64,000 nucleotides of DNA from Pseudomonas sp. C2B4 (GCF_013359695.1 NZ_JABFMU010000003.1:204137-268136); one strand, 5' to 3'. Counted from the first letter of the stretch, positions 1 through 9,236 are shown. Made by a program: numbers and translations. The notes: a model not told the origin generated them from the letters alone.

Positions 1-744
1 CTCGGCCAGCGAGGTGCCGCCACTGAGGTTCACCGACTCTTCACGCAAGCCGGGAATCAGCCGCGAACGGATGTCTTCGCCCACGGCATGGTCGTTTTTC
101 GAACCGAACAACCAGACTTGCCAACCTTCACGAATCTTCGCTTCGGCGACCTTGGCGTAGTGCTCCGACGGCCAGCGCTTGGATTCGCCGAATTCAGCGC
201 CGGGGCAGAGCGCCAGCACCGGACGATCGAGGACCAGTCCGAACTTGGCAAGTGCCGCCTCTCGGGTCACCGGATCGATCTGCAAGCTCGGTCGCGGATA
301 CGGTTTGGGCATTTCGAAGCCAGGCTCGTACGCCAATGCCATGAAGCGCTCGATCATCAGCGGATAACGTTCTTTGTCCAGCGTGCGCACATCGTTGAGC
401 AGGCCATAGCGAAACTCGCCACGCCAACCGGTGCGCTTGGGAATGCTGGCAAAAAACGGCACCAGCGCCGATTTCAGGGAATTGGGCAAGAGGATTGCCT
501 GGTCGTATTGGCCGGCCAGGGATTTGCCGATGCGCCGACGCGTCGCCAGCTCCAGTGCGCCGTGGCCGAGCGGGAAGCTCAAGGCCTGGCGTACTTCGGG
601 CATGCGCTCAAGAATCGGCCGGCTCCACTCCGGTGCCAGCACGTCGATCTCGCATTGCGGGTGGCGCTGCTTGAGGCACTGAAACAGTGTCTGCGCCATC
701 ACCATGTCACCGACCCAACTGGGCCCAACGATCAGAATTTTCAT
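1..744 (-). CDS. waaF: ADP-heptose--LPS heptosyltransferase II, 3' end missing (window edge)
   Basis: The reverse strand from an ATG at 744 reads MKILIVGPSWVGDMVMAQ, the typical start of the WaaF/RfaF family (glycosyltransferase family 9). Frame stays open to base 1, giving 248 residues of an expected ~345. Further matches are a GEFRYGLLND stretch near residue 110 and the conserved LCPGAEFGESKRWP segment near residue 185. WaaF adds the second L-glycero-D-manno-heptose to the inner core of lipopolysaccharide on the cytoplasmic face of the inner membrane. It is the last gene before a REP-filled gap separating it from glnE. The C-terminal part lies outside the window. Identification is confident from motif content and its position next to glnE-aceEF. 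Confidence 0.93.
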   Translation of the reverse strand, partial: MKILIVGPSWVGDMVMAQTLFQCLKQRHPQCEIDVLAPEWSRPILERMPEVRQALSFPLGHGALELATRRRIGKSLAGQYDQAILLPNSLKSALVPFFASIPKRTGWRGEFRYGLLNDVRTLDKERYPLMIERFMALAYEPGFEMPKPYPRPSLQIDPVTREAALAKFGLVLDRPVLALCPGAEFGESKRWPSEHYAKVAEAKIREGWQVWLFGSKNDHAVGEDIRSRLIPGLREESVNLSGGTSLAE

Positions 745-797
745 GTGGTTTCCATAAACGAACCGGGGAGGCATACGCCTCCCCGCCTCGAGAATCT

Positions 798-890
798 CTG
801 TAGGGGCGTGCATGCTCGCGATGGGTCATCACCTTCAACATTTCTGTCGATCGTCACTCCACTATCGCGAGCAAGCTCGCTCCAACATGG
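798..890. repeat. REP doublet (degenerate left arm)
   Basis: Two imperfect inverted copies of the Pseudomonas REP core: TGTAGGGGCGTGCATGCTCGCGATGG-like on the left and TCGCGAGCAAGCTCGCTCCAACA on the right, about 35 bases apart. The left arm has diverged (GTGCATGC for GAGCCTGC), suggesting an old copy. Confidence 0.75.
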
Positions 891-932
891 TTTGTTCGTA
901 TTGCCTGAATCTACAAATCACCACAAATCCAT

Positions 933-1023
933 TGTGGGAGCGAGCCTGCTCGCGAAGGGGCCATTACTTCCAACATTCATGCTGGCTGACACTTCGCCTT
1001 CGCGAGCAGGCTCGCTCCCACAT
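933..1023. repeat. REP doublet
   Basis: TGTGGGAGCGAGCCTGCTCGCGAAG at 933-957 is matched by its inverse, CGCGAGCAGGCTCGCTCCCACA, ending at 1022, about 40 bases apart. It is the second doublet in the waaF-glnE gap (745-1052), which holds no gene. Confidence 0.9.
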
Positions 1024-1052
1024 TTGTATCTTATCGCTTGAACTGGCGCGTT

Positions 1053-3992
1053 TCAGCTTAGCCCCAGCTCACGCCAGATTCGCATGACCTGTCGCCGCTC
1101 GTCCGCGAATTGGTCGCCTGGTATCACCCCGGCGTCCTTCTGCAAGGCCTGCCGATGGGCGGCGGAGCGGTAAGCTTTGTAGGCTTCACGCAACAGGCTG
1201 GCATCTTCGGCGGGCATCAGCCCTTCGCGTTCCAGCTCTTCCAGAATGCGGATATTGTCAGTCCAGCGCAGCAATGGCGGGTGTGATTCGGACCACGCCA
1301 GGGCCGCGTATTGCACCATAAATTCAATATCGACGATACCTCCGGCGTCTTGCTTGAGATCGAATGGCGCCGTGGCCTCGAAGGCATTCGCCCCGGTGCC
1401 GGCCGCGGTGCTCTTGCTGCCGAGGTTATCGCGCATCTTGGCACGCATCTCACTCACTTCCTGGCGCAAGGTCGGCAAATCCCGCGCCTTGCCCAGAATC
1501 CCCGCACGCACCTGCTCGAAAGCCCGGCCAACATCCTCGCTGCCCACTAACACTCGTGCCCGAACCAGCGCCTGGTGCTCCCAGGTCCAGGCTTCGTTCT
1601 CCTGATAACGGGCAAACGCCCCCAGTGAACTCACCAGCAACCCCGACGCTCCCGACGGCCGCAGGCGCATGTCCACTTCATAGAGCTGACCGGAGTTGGT
1701 CTGGGCCGTCAGCAAATGAATGATCCGCTGCCCGAGCCGGGTGAAGAATTGCGCGCCATCGATAGGTTTAGGCCCATCGGTTTCCGCCTGCGGGTCGCCA
1801 TCATGGATGAACACCAGATCCAGGTCTGAGCCATGCCCCAGCTCCAGGCCACCGACTTTCCCATAACCGACAATAATGAAGCCGGGATCGCACAAGGTGC
1901 CGTCGGTGCGCAGCGGCGTACCGTACTTGGCCACGGTCTGGCGCCAGGCCAGGGCAAGCACTTGCTCCAGAATGGCCTCGGCCAGCCAGGTCAGGTAATC
2001 GCTGACTTTCATCAGCGGCAGGCTGCCGGCGATTTCCGAGGCCGCTACCCGCAAGCGGTGCGCCAGCTTGAAATGGCGCAAGGCTTCCATTTGCTGCTCA
2101 AGGTCGTCCTCGGGAATCCGCGTCAGGCGCTCGCGCAATTCGGCGGCCAGTTCCGGGGCCAGGGGCGGCTTGAACAACCGGCCTTCATTGAGCAATTCGT
2201 CAAGCAACAACGGAAAACGCGTGATCTGTTCGGCGATCCATGGGCTGGCCGCGCACAAGGTCAGCAAGCGTCGCAGCGCGCCGGGGTTTTCGGTCAGCAA
2301 CACCAGGTACGCAGATCGACGCGCCACGGCTTCCACCAGTGGCAGCACCCGCTCCAGCACCAGATCCGGATTGGCGTGCTCCACCGCCTGGGCCAGCAAA
2401 CGCGGAATAAAGGCATCGAGACGCTCGCGCCCCAGACGCTGCATGGCACGCAACTGCGGACTGCCGCGCAGGCTGGCCAGCGCTTTCAACGCCTTGGGGG
2501 CATCGGTGAAACCGCCTTCCTGCAACTGACGGCAGGCAGCTTCTTCATCCTGGGCTTCTTCCCACAACGGCAGCCACTCACCGCCAACCACCACTTCGCT
2601 CTCGGCGCCCTGCTCCTCGTCGGGATCGGCGATCACCTGACCGAAGTGCCAGGCCACGCGCCCGCGCCAGTACATCAACTGCTCATGAAAGGCCGACCAA
2701 TCGGCGAAACCCAGCATGAATGCAATACGCGCCTGATCCTGAGCGCCATCTGGCAACATCTGGGTCTGACGATCGGCAATCGTCTGGATCGCATGTTCGG
2801 TGTAACGCAGGAATTCGTAACCTTCACGGAGCTCGCTGACCACCGCCGGCGGCAGATAGCCCTGCCCTTCCAGCGTGCTCAACACCTTTAACAGCGGACG
2901 TTGTTGCAGGCTCAGGTCGCGACCGCCGTGAATCAGCTGGAAGGCCTGGGCGATAAACTCCACCTCGCGAATGCCGCCCGAGCCGAGCTTGATGTTGTCG
3001 GCCATGCCCTTGCGCCGAACTTCCTGCTGGATCAGCTGCTTCATGGTCCGCAACGCCTCGATGGCGGAGAAGTCCAGATAACGTCGATAAACGAACGGCC
3101 GCAGCATCTCTTGCAGTTGCGCGCCGGCCACTTGATCGCCAGCGACCACCCGCGACTTGATCATCGCGTAGCGCTCCCAGTCGCGGCCCTGGTCCTGGTA
3201 GTACTGCTCCAGCGCATTGAAACTCAGGACCAACGCACCCGACGATCCATAGGGGCGCAGACGCATGTCGACCCGGAACACGAATCCGTCGACGGTCATC
3301 GGGTCCAGCGCCTTGATCAGGCGCTGGCCGAGACGGATGAAAAACTCCTGGTTATCCAACGGGCGTTTCGCACCGACCGTTTCGCCGCCCTCGGGGTAGG
3401 CGAAAATCAGGTCGATGTCCGACGACAGATTGAGCTCCACCGCGCCCAGCTTGCCCATGCCGAGAATGACCATCTGTTGCGGTTCGCCGCTGCGGCGCCC
3501 CGTAGGCACGCCGAACTGCTGGCAATGCCGCGCGTACAACCACTGATAGGCCTGATCGATGCTCGCATCGGCCATGTCCGACAGGTCGCGGCAAGTCTGG
3601 ATCAGATCGGCCTGGCGGGTCAGGTCACGCCAGATGATGCGCACCTGGTGCCGGGCACGCTGACGACGCAAGGCGCGGCCCAGCAAATCATCGGTTTCGG
3701 CAATGGTCGCCACCGCCGCAATCTGCGCACACAACTCACCGGGAGCAAAGGCGCGGTCCAGTTCGCCGGATCGCACCAGCTCCAGCAACATCACCGGATC
3801 GCGCACGCTTTGCTCGGTCACGAAGTCGCTGGCGGCCGTCACCCGGGCAAATTGTGCCCAGCGCTCCGGGGTCCAGGCGGACAAGCCATGGTCATCATCC
3901 AGGGCAGCAACGGCGGCACGGAACGACTGTTCGGCGCGGGTGACAAACGGCAGCAGGATGGAGGGCAGTTCGGCAAGCGAAGGAAGGCTCAT
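1053..3992 (-). CDS. glnE: Bifunctional glutamine synthetase adenylyltransferase / adenylyl-removing enzyme
   Basis: A 979-residue protein of normal GlnE length. It carries two nucleotidyltransferase domains, each followed by a helical domain: the N-terminal (adenylyl-removing) one with GMGKLGAVELNLSSDIDLIF near residue 175, and the C-terminal (adenylylating) one with GYGKVGGLELGHGSDLDLVF near residue 690. Both Asp pairs (DxD) are intact, so both activities should be present. GlnE controls glutamine synthetase by adding or removing AMP in response to PII. It is transcribed away from aceE with 383 bases between the two starts. The ATG at 3992 gives the usual MSLPSLAELP start. Confidence 0.97.
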   Translation of the reverse strand: MSLPSLAELPSILLPFVTRAEQSFRAAVAALDDDHGLSAWTPERWAQFARVTAASDFVTEQSVRDPVMLLELVRSGELDRAFAPGELCAQIAAVATIAETDDLLGRALRRQRARHQVRIIWRDLTRQADLIQTCRDLSDMADASIDQAYQWLYARHCQQFGVPTGRRSGEPQQMVILGMGKLGAVELNLSSDIDLIFAYPEGGETVGAKRPLDNQEFFIRLGQRLIKALDPMTVDGFVFRVDMRLRPYGSSGALVLSFNALEQYYQDQGRDWERYAMIKSRVVAGDQVAGAQLQEMLRPFVYRRYLDFSAIEALRTMKQLIQQEVRRKGMADNIKLGSGGIREVEFIAQAFQLIHGGRDLSLQQRPLLKVLSTLEGQGYLPPAVVSELREGYEFLRYTEHAIQTIADRQTQMLPDGAQDQARIAFMLGFADWSAFHEQLMYWRGRVAWHFGQVIADPDEEQGAESEVVVGGEWLPLWEEAQDEEAACRQLQEGGFTDAPKALKALASLRGSPQLRAMQRLGRERLDAFIPRLLAQAVEHANPDLVLERVLPLVEAVARRSAYLVLLTENPGALRRLLTLCAASPWIAEQITRFPLLLDELLNEGRLFKPPLAPELAAELRERLTRIPEDDLEQQMEALRHFKLAHRLRVAASEIAGSLPLMKVSDYLTWLAEAILEQVLALAWRQTVAKYGTPLRTDGTLCDPGFIIVGYGKVGGLELGHGSDLDLVFIHDGDPQAETDGPKPIDGAQFFTRLGQRIIHLLTAQTNSGQLYEVDMRLRPSGASGLLVSSLGAFARYQENEAWTWEHQALVRARVLVGSEDVGRAFEQVRAGILGKARDLPTLRQEVSEMRAKMRDNLGSKSTAAGTGANAFEATAPFDLKQDAGGIVDIEFMVQYAALAWSESHPPLLRWTDNIRILEELEREGLMPAEDASLLREAYKAYRSAAHRQALQKDAGVIPGDQFADERRQVMRIWRELGLS

Positions 3993-4132
3993 GGTCTATC
4001 CTTGATCGGCGTGTATTGGGCCGAATGTAGTGATTTACAGGAATGCACTACCTGGAGGACTGTCGAACAAAAGTTAGAAATAGCTGTAATCTCTTCATTT
4101 TTGGCAGCCAACATCAAACTTTCACCTTTTCG

Positions 4133-4151
4133 GGTTGGTAAAAGACCAACC
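4133..4151. promoter_or_regulatory. Inverted repeat GGTTGGT-N5-ACCAACC upstream of aceE
   Basis: A perfect 7-base inverted repeat with a 5-base spacer in the glnE-aceE gap. No T-run follows on either strand, so it is not a typical terminator. The arms contain TTGGT/ACCAA, the half-sites of the E. coli PdhR operator, but that operator has a 3-base spacer. I treat it as a possible protein-binding site only. Confidence 0.4.
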
Positions 4152-4198
4152 TTAACGATTATTCTCACAACGCAGCCGGGGGCCACAAGCCGCTCATC

Positions 4199-4265
4199 TG
4201 TAGTTTTACTACTCGTATATACATTAGTAAGGCTGAAATGCCGGATGATTTGTAGTAAAACTACA
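4199..4265. promoter_or_regulatory. Two palindromic operator-like sites upstream of aceEF
   Basis: GTAGT-TTT-ACTAC at 4200-4212 and TGTAGT-AAA-ACTACA at 4251-4265 are two copies of one dyad, with centres 52 bases apart (about five helical turns). They lie 110-175 bases before the aceE start. A short dyad with a 3-base spacer, duplicated at this spacing, is the kind of site used by GntR/FadR-family regulators, the family of E. coli PdhR. That a GntR-type repressor acts here is inference; no regulator gene is in the window. Confidence 0.6.
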
Positions 4266-4375
4266 CACCGCCGGAACAACCTATCGGCAATCCAAGAATT
4301 CATAACGTCTGCCCACAAGGCCAGTCGCTAACTCAGGCAACCGATTCTGGTAGCCTTTCCGCCCTGGAGCAAGCC

Positions 4376-7021
4376 ATGCAAGACCTCGATCCCGTCGAAA
4401 CCCAGGAATGGCTGGACGCCCTGGAATCGGTTCTCGACAAAGAAGGCGAAGACCGTGCTCACTATCTGATGACCCGTATGGGCGAACTCGCGACCCGCAG
4501 CGGCTCGCAGTTGCCTTACGCCATCACCACGCCTTACCGCAACACCATCCCTGTTACCCACGAAGCACGCATGCCTGGCGACCTGTTCATGGAACGCCGC
4601 ATTCGCTCGCTGGTACGCTGGAACGCGATGGCCATGGTAATGCGTACGAACCTGAAAGATTCTGACCTGGGTGGTCACATCTCCAGCTTCGCTTCCAGCG
4701 CGACCCTGTATGACATCGGCTTCAACTACTTCTTCCAGGCCCCGACCGACGAACACGGCGGCGACCTGATCTACTTCCAGGGCCACACCTCGCCAGGCGT
4801 CTACGCCCGTGCGTTCATGGAAGGCCGCATCACCGAAGACCAGATGAACAACTTCCGCCAGGAAGTCGACGGAACGGGCCTGTCGTCCTATCCGCACCCT
4901 TGGCTGATGCCTGACTTCTGGCAGTTCCCGACCGTATCCATGGGTCTGGGCCCGATCCAGGCGATCTACCAGGCGCGCTTCATGAAGTACCTGGAAGCCC
5001 GCGGTTTCATTCAGCCTGGCAAACAGAAAGTCTGGTGCTTCCTGGGCGACGGCGAGTGCGACGAGCCGGAATCCCTGGGCGCGATCTCGCTGGCTGGCCG
5101 CGAGAAACTCGACAACCTGATCTTCGTCATCAACTGCAACCTGCAGCGCCTCGACGGCCCGGTTCGCGGCAACGGCAAGATCATCCAGGAACTCGAAGGC
5201 GTGTTCCGCGGTGCTCAGTGGAACGTGACCAAAGTCATCTGGGGCCGTTTCTGGGACCCACTGCTGGCCAAGGACGTCGACGGCATCCTGCAACGCCGCA
5301 TGGACGAAGTCATCGACGGCGAGTACCAGAACTACAAAGCCAAAGACGGCGCGTTTGTACGTGAGCACTTCTTCAACACGCCAGAACTCAAGGCGATGGT
5401 TGCAGACCTGTCCGACGACGAGATCTGGAAACTCAACCGTGGCGGCCACGACCCGTACAAGGTCTACGCGGCGTACCACGAAGCGGTCAACCACAAAGAA
5501 CAACCGACTGTCATCCTGGCCAAGACCATCAAGGGTTATGGCACCGGTGCCGGCGAAGCGAAAAACACCGCGCACAACACCAAGAAAGTCGACGTCGACA
5601 GCCTGAAGTTGTTCCGCGACCGCTTCGACATCCCGGTCAAGGACGAAGAGCTGGAAAACCTGCCGTTCTTCAAGCCGGAGCCGAACAGCGCCGAAGCCCG
5701 CTACCTGAGCGAGCGTCGCGCAGCACTGGGTGGTTTCGTGCCACAGCGCCGCGCGCAGAGCTTCAACATCCCGACGCCGCCACTCGATACCCTCAAGGCT
5801 ATCCTCGACGGCACCGGCGACCGTGAAATTTCCACCACCATGGCTTTCGTGCGAATCCTCGCGCAACTGGTCAAGGACAAGGAAATCGGCCCGCGCATCG
5901 TTCCGATCATCCCGGACGAAGCCCGTACCTTCGGTATGGAAGGCATGTTCCGTCAGTTGGGCATCTACTCGTCCGTCGGCCAGCTCTACGAGCCAGTCGA
6001 TAAAGACCAGGTGATGTTCTACAAGGAAGACAAGAAGGGCCAGATCCTCGAAGAAGGCATCAACGAAGCGGGCGCCATGAGCTCCTTCATTGCGGCCGGT
6101 ACTTCGTACTCCAGCCACAACCAGCCAATGCTGCCGTTCTACATCTTCTACTCGATGTTCGGCTTCCAGCGCATCGGCGACCTGGCCTGGGCCGCTGGCG
6201 ACAGCCGTACCCGTGGCTTCCTGATCGGCGGTACCGCCGGCCGTACCACCCTCAACGGTGAAGGCCTGCAACACGAAGACGGTCACAGCCACCTGCTGGC
6301 TGCCACCATCCCGAACTGCCGCACCTATGATCCAACCTACGGCTACGAGCTGGCGGTGATCATTCAGGACGGCATGAAGAAGATGACCGAAGAGCAACAG
6401 GACGTCTTCTACTACATCACCGTGATGAACGAGTCGTACCAGCAGCCAGCCATGCCGGCCGGTGCCGAAGAAGGCATCAAGAAAGGCATGTACCTGCTCG
6501 AGGAAGACACCCGCGAAGCGGCGCACCACGTTCAGCTGATGGGCTCCGGCACCATCCTGCGTGAAGTCCGTGAAGCGGCGAAGATCCTGCGTGAACAGTT
6601 CAACGTTGGCGCCGACGTGTGGAGCGTTACCAGCTTCAACGAACTGCGTCGCGACGGCCTGGCCGTTGAGCGCACCAACCGTCTGCACCCGGGCCAGAAG
6701 CCTAAGCTGAGCTATGTTGAAGAGTGCCTGAACGGCCGCAAGGGTCCGGTCATTGCCTCTACCGACTACATGAAACTGTTCGCCGAGCAGATCCGTCAGT
6801 GGGTACCGTCCAAGGAATTCAAAGTCCTGGGCACCGACGGTTTCGGCCGTAGCGACAGCCGCAAGAAACTGCGTCATTTCTTCGAAGTCGACCGTCATTT
6901 CGTGGTGTTGGCAGCCCTGGAAGCATTGGCTGACCGTGGCGATATCGAACCCAAGGTGGTGTCTGAAGCCATCGCCAAGTTCGGGATCGACCCGGAAAAA
7001 CGCAACCCACTGGACTGCTGA
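4376..7021 (+). CDS. aceE: Pyruvate dehydrogenase E1 component, homodimeric type
   Basis: An 881-residue thiamine-diphosphate enzyme that decarboxylates pyruvate and passes the acetyl group to the lipoyl domains of AceF. The TPP/Mg binding motif GDGECDEPESLGAISLAGRE lies near residue 222 and is followed by the NCNLQRLDGPVRGN segment typical of the AceE family. The start ATG is preceded by GGAGCAAGCC. aceF begins 11 bases after the stop, so the two are cotranscribed. Strongly biased codon use fits high expression. The large antisense frames over this gene are shadows of that bias. Confidence 0.98.
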   Translation: MQDLDPVETQEWLDALESVLDKEGEDRAHYLMTRMGELATRSGSQLPYAITTPYRNTIPVTHEARMPGDLFMERRIRSLVRWNAMAMVMRTNLKDSDLGGHISSFASSATLYDIGFNYFFQAPTDEHGGDLIYFQGHTSPGVYARAFMEGRITEDQMNNFRQEVDGTGLSSYPHPWLMPDFWQFPTVSMGLGPIQAIYQARFMKYLEARGFIQPGKQKVWCFLGDGECDEPESLGAISLAGREKLDNLIFVINCNLQRLDGPVRGNGKIIQELEGVFRGAQWNVTKVIWGRFWDPLLAKDVDGILQRRMDEVIDGEYQNYKAKDGAFVREHFFNTPELKAMVADLSDDEIWKLNRGGHDPYKVYAAYHEAVNHKEQPTVILAKTIKGYGTGAGEAKNTAHNTKKVDVDSLKLFRDRFDIPVKDEELENLPFFKPEPNSAEARYLSERRAALGGFVPQRRAQSFNIPTPPLDTLKAILDGTGDREISTTMAFVRILAQLVKDKEIGPRIVPIIPDEARTFGMEGMFRQLGIYSSVGQLYEPVDKDQVMFYKEDKKGQILEEGINEAGAMSSFIAAGTSYSSHNQPMLPFYIFYSMFGFQRIGDLAWAAGDSRTRGFLIGGTAGRTTLNGEGLQHEDGHSHLLAATIPNCRTYDPTYGYELAVIIQDGMKKMTEEQQDVFYYITVMNESYQQPAMPAGAEEGIKKGMYLLEEDTREAAHHVQLMGSGTILREVREAAKILREQFNVGADVWSVTSFNELRRDGLAVERTNRLHPGQKPKLSYVEECLNGRKGPVIASTDYMKLFAEQIRQWVPSKEFKVLGTDGFGRSDSRKKLRHFFEVDRHFVVLAALEALADRGDIEPKVVSEAIAKFGIDPEKRNPLDC

Positions 7022-7032
7022 GGAGAGATTCT

Positions 7033-8991
7033 GTGAGCGAACTCATTCGCGTACCTGACATCGGCAGCGGTGAAGGTGAAGTAATTGAACTGTTTGTGAA
7101 GGTCGGCGACCGTATCGAAGCCGATCAGAGCATCCTGACACTGGAATCGGACAAGGCGAGCATGGAAGTGCCTGCGCCGAAGGCCGGTATCATCAAGAGC
7201 CTGAAAGTGAAGCTGGGCGACCGCCTGAAAGAAGGCGACGAACTGCTTGAGCTGGAAGTCGAAGGTGCCGCTGCTGCGGCACCGGCGGCTGCCGCGCCCG
7301 CTGCCAAAGCCGAAGAAAAACCGGCCGCTGCTCCAGCACCGGCTGCTCCTGCTGCTGCGCCGGCTGCCGCTTCGGTTCAGCAAGTGCACGTGCCGGATAT
7401 CGGTTCGTCGGGCAAGGCCCAGATCATCGAGATCCAGGTCAAGGTCGGCGACACCGTCGAGGCTGATCAGTCGCTGATCACCCTGGAATCCGACAAGGCG
7501 AGCATGGAAATCCCTTCGCCTGCCGCTGGCGTGGTCAAGGCCATCAGCGTCAAGCTCAACGACGAAGTCGGCACTGGCGACCTGATCCTGGATCTGGAAG
7601 TGGCGGGTGCTGCTGCACCGGCTGCGGCCGCGCCAGCTCAGGCTGCCGCACCTGCCGCCGCTGCTCCGGCGCCAGCCGCTGCGGCCCCGGCTGCTCCGGT
7701 AGCCGACAGCGTTCAGGACATCCACGTTCCGGACATCGGTTCGGCGGGCAAGGCCAAGATCATCGAAGTGCTGGTCAAGGCTGGCGACAGCGTTGAAGCC
7801 GACCAGTCGCTGATCACCCTGGAATCCGACAAGGCGAGCATGGAAATCCCATCGCCAGCCGCTGGCGTGGTGGAAAGCGTTTCCGTCAAGCTGGACGACG
7901 AAGTCGGTACTGGCGACCTGATCCTGAAGCTGAAAGTCAAAGGCGCTGCTCCGGCCGCTGCCCCGGCACCTGCCGCTGTGGCCCCGAGCGCTCCAGCTCC
8001 AGCCGCCGCACCGGCCGCTGCTGCACCGGCTCCGGCTGCTGCTCCTGCTGCCGCAACGGCCAAGCCTGGCGCCAAGGTCCACGCAGGTCCTGCCGTGCGC
8101 CAACTGGCCCGTGAGTTCGGCGTCGAGCTGAGCGCTGTTGGCGCCAGCGGTCCGCACGGTCGCATCCTGAAGGAAGACGTGCAGGTTTACGTCAAGGCCA
8201 TGATGCAGAAGGTCAAGGAAGCACCGGCCGCTGCTGCCGGCGCAACCGGTGGCGCGGGCATCCCGCCGATTCCGGTCGTGGACTTCAGCCGCTTCGGTGA
8301 AATCGAAGAAGTGCCGATGACCCGCCTGATGCAGGTCGGCGCCGCCAACCTGCACCGCAGCTGGCTGAACGTGCCGCACGTGACGCAATTCGACTCGGCG
8401 GATATCACCGAGCTGGAAGCGTTCCGCAACGCCCAGAAAGCCGTTGCAGAGAAGGCCGGCGTCAAGCTGACCATCCTGCCGCTGCTGCTCAAGTCCTGCG
8501 CGCACCTGCTCAAGGAACTGCCGGACTTCAACAGTTCGCTGGCACCAAGCGGCAAGGCGATCATCCGCAAGAAATACGTGAACATCGGCTTCGCCGTCGA
8601 CACCCCGGATGGCCTGCTGGTACCGGTCATCAAGAACGTCGACCAGAAGAGCCTGCTGCAACTGGCCGCCGAGGCCGCTTCCCTGGCTGAAAAAGCCCGG
8701 ACCAAGAAGCTCTCGTCGGACGAGATGCAAGGCGCCTGCTTCACCATTTCCAGCCTCGGCCACATTGGCGGCACCGGCTTCACGCCGATCGTCAACGCGC
8801 CGGAAGTGGCGATCCTTGGTGTTTCCAAGGCCACCATCCAGCCAGTCTGGGACGGCAAAGCCTTCCAGCCGAAACTGATGCTGCCACTGTCGCTGTCCTA
8901 CGATCACCGTGTGATCAACGGCGCCGCTGCTGCACGCTTCACCAAGCGTCTGAGCGATCTGCTGGCGGACATCCGCACCATCCTGCTGTAA
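7033..8991 (+). CDS. aceF: Pyruvate dehydrogenase E2, dihydrolipoamide acetyltransferase with three lipoyl domains
   Basis: The GTG start at 7033 follows AGGAGAG. The 652-residue protein has three N-terminal lipoyl domains (about residues 3-74, 118-190 and 232-305), each with the lipoylated lysine in ESDKASME(V/I)P. They are joined by Ala/Pro-rich linkers. Next come the E1/E3-binding domain around residues 345-385 (GPAVRQLAREFGVELSAVGA) and the catalytic acetyltransferase domain ending with SYDHRVINGAAAARF. AceF forms the core of the cytoplasmic complex and transfers acetyl to CoA. Lipoyl-domain number varies between species; three is seen here. The second and third repeats are nearly identical at DNA level and could recombine. 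Confidence 0.98.
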   Translation: MSELIRVPDIGSGEGEVIELFVKVGDRIEADQSILTLESDKASMEVPAPKAGIIKSLKVKLGDRLKEGDELLELEVEGAAAAAPAAAAPAAKAEEKPAAAPAPAAPAAAPAAASVQQVHVPDIGSSGKAQIIEIQVKVGDTVEADQSLITLESDKASMEIPSPAAGVVKAISVKLNDEVGTGDLILDLEVAGAAAPAAAAPAQAAAPAAAAPAPAAAAPAAPVADSVQDIHVPDIGSAGKAKIIEVLVKAGDSVEADQSLITLESDKASMEIPSPAAGVVESVSVKLDDEVGTGDLILKLKVKGAAPAAAPAPAAVAPSAPAPAAAPAAAAPAPAAAPAAATAKPGAKVHAGPAVRQLAREFGVELSAVGASGPHGRILKEDVQVYVKAMMQKVKEAPAAAAGATGGAGIPPIPVVDFSRFGEIEEVPMTRLMQVGAANLHRSWLNVPHVTQFDSADITELEAFRNAQKAVAEKAGVKLTILPLLLKSCAHLLKELPDFNSSLAPSGKAIIRKKYVNIGFAVDTPDGLLVPVIKNVDQKSLLQLAAEAASLAEKARTKKLSSDEMQGACFTISSLGHIGGTGFTPIVNAPEVAILGVSKATIQPVWDGKAFQPKLMLPLSLSYDHRVINGAAAARFTKRLSDLLADIRTILL

Positions 8992-8999
8992 CCCCGGCT

Positions 9000-9021
9000 G
9001 GCCCTCCTTCATCGGAGGGCC
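9000..9021 (+). terminator. Hairpin just after aceF
   Basis: GGCCCTCC and GGAGGGCC pair around a 6-base loop directly after the aceF stop. There is no T-run, so it may act as a 3' mRNA-stabilising hairpin upstream of the real terminator. Confidence 0.5.
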
Positions 9022-9063
9022 GGTCGCGTTTCATGTTTTCCGAGCGCCACGCTCGTACCTCAA

Positions 9064-9091
9064 CCCCGCCAGTTTGGCGGGGCTTTTTTTT
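9064..9091 (+). terminator. Rho-independent terminator of aceEF
   Basis: CCCCGCC-AGTTT-GGCGGGG forms a perfect 7-bp GC stem, followed by C and eight Ts. It ends the aceEF transcript. Confidence 0.92.
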
Positions 9092-9203
9092 GCCTGAAGT
9101 TTTTAAGCAATAGAAGTCTTCCTACATTTGTGGCTGATGTCGCCCACAACTCCAGTCCATTTCGGCTCAATATTTTTTCGAGTTCAATAACTAGCCTTGA
9201 TTC

Positions 9204-9236
9204 ATGACGGCGCAAAACAATCAACAACGCCGTCAT
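9204..9236 (+). promoter_or_regulatory. Inverted repeat upstream of the PhoD-like gene
   Basis: ATGACGGCG (9204-9212) and CGCCGTCAT (9228-9236) are a perfect 9-base inverted repeat around a 15-base AT-rich loop, 21 bases before the ATG at 9258. It could be an operator or a leader hairpin; nothing distinguishes these. Confidence 0.4.

Noticed and set aside
798..1023. CRISPR-like array from clustered repeats
   Set aside because: The repeats are inverted REP doublets with unequal spacing, not direct repeats with uniform spacers, and no cas gene is present.
3989..4318. 109-codon reverse-strand frame upstream of glnE
   Set aside because: It runs through the operator-like dyads, has no family resemblance and would overlap the glnE start.
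4328..6898. 856-codon open frame antisense to aceE
   Set aside because: It mirrors the codon bias of the confident aceE gene, has no ribosome site and its translation matches no family.
6895..9012. 705-codon open frame antisense to aceF
   Set aside because: It is the complement of the repetitive lipoyl domains and Ala/Pro linkers; no domain is recognisable.
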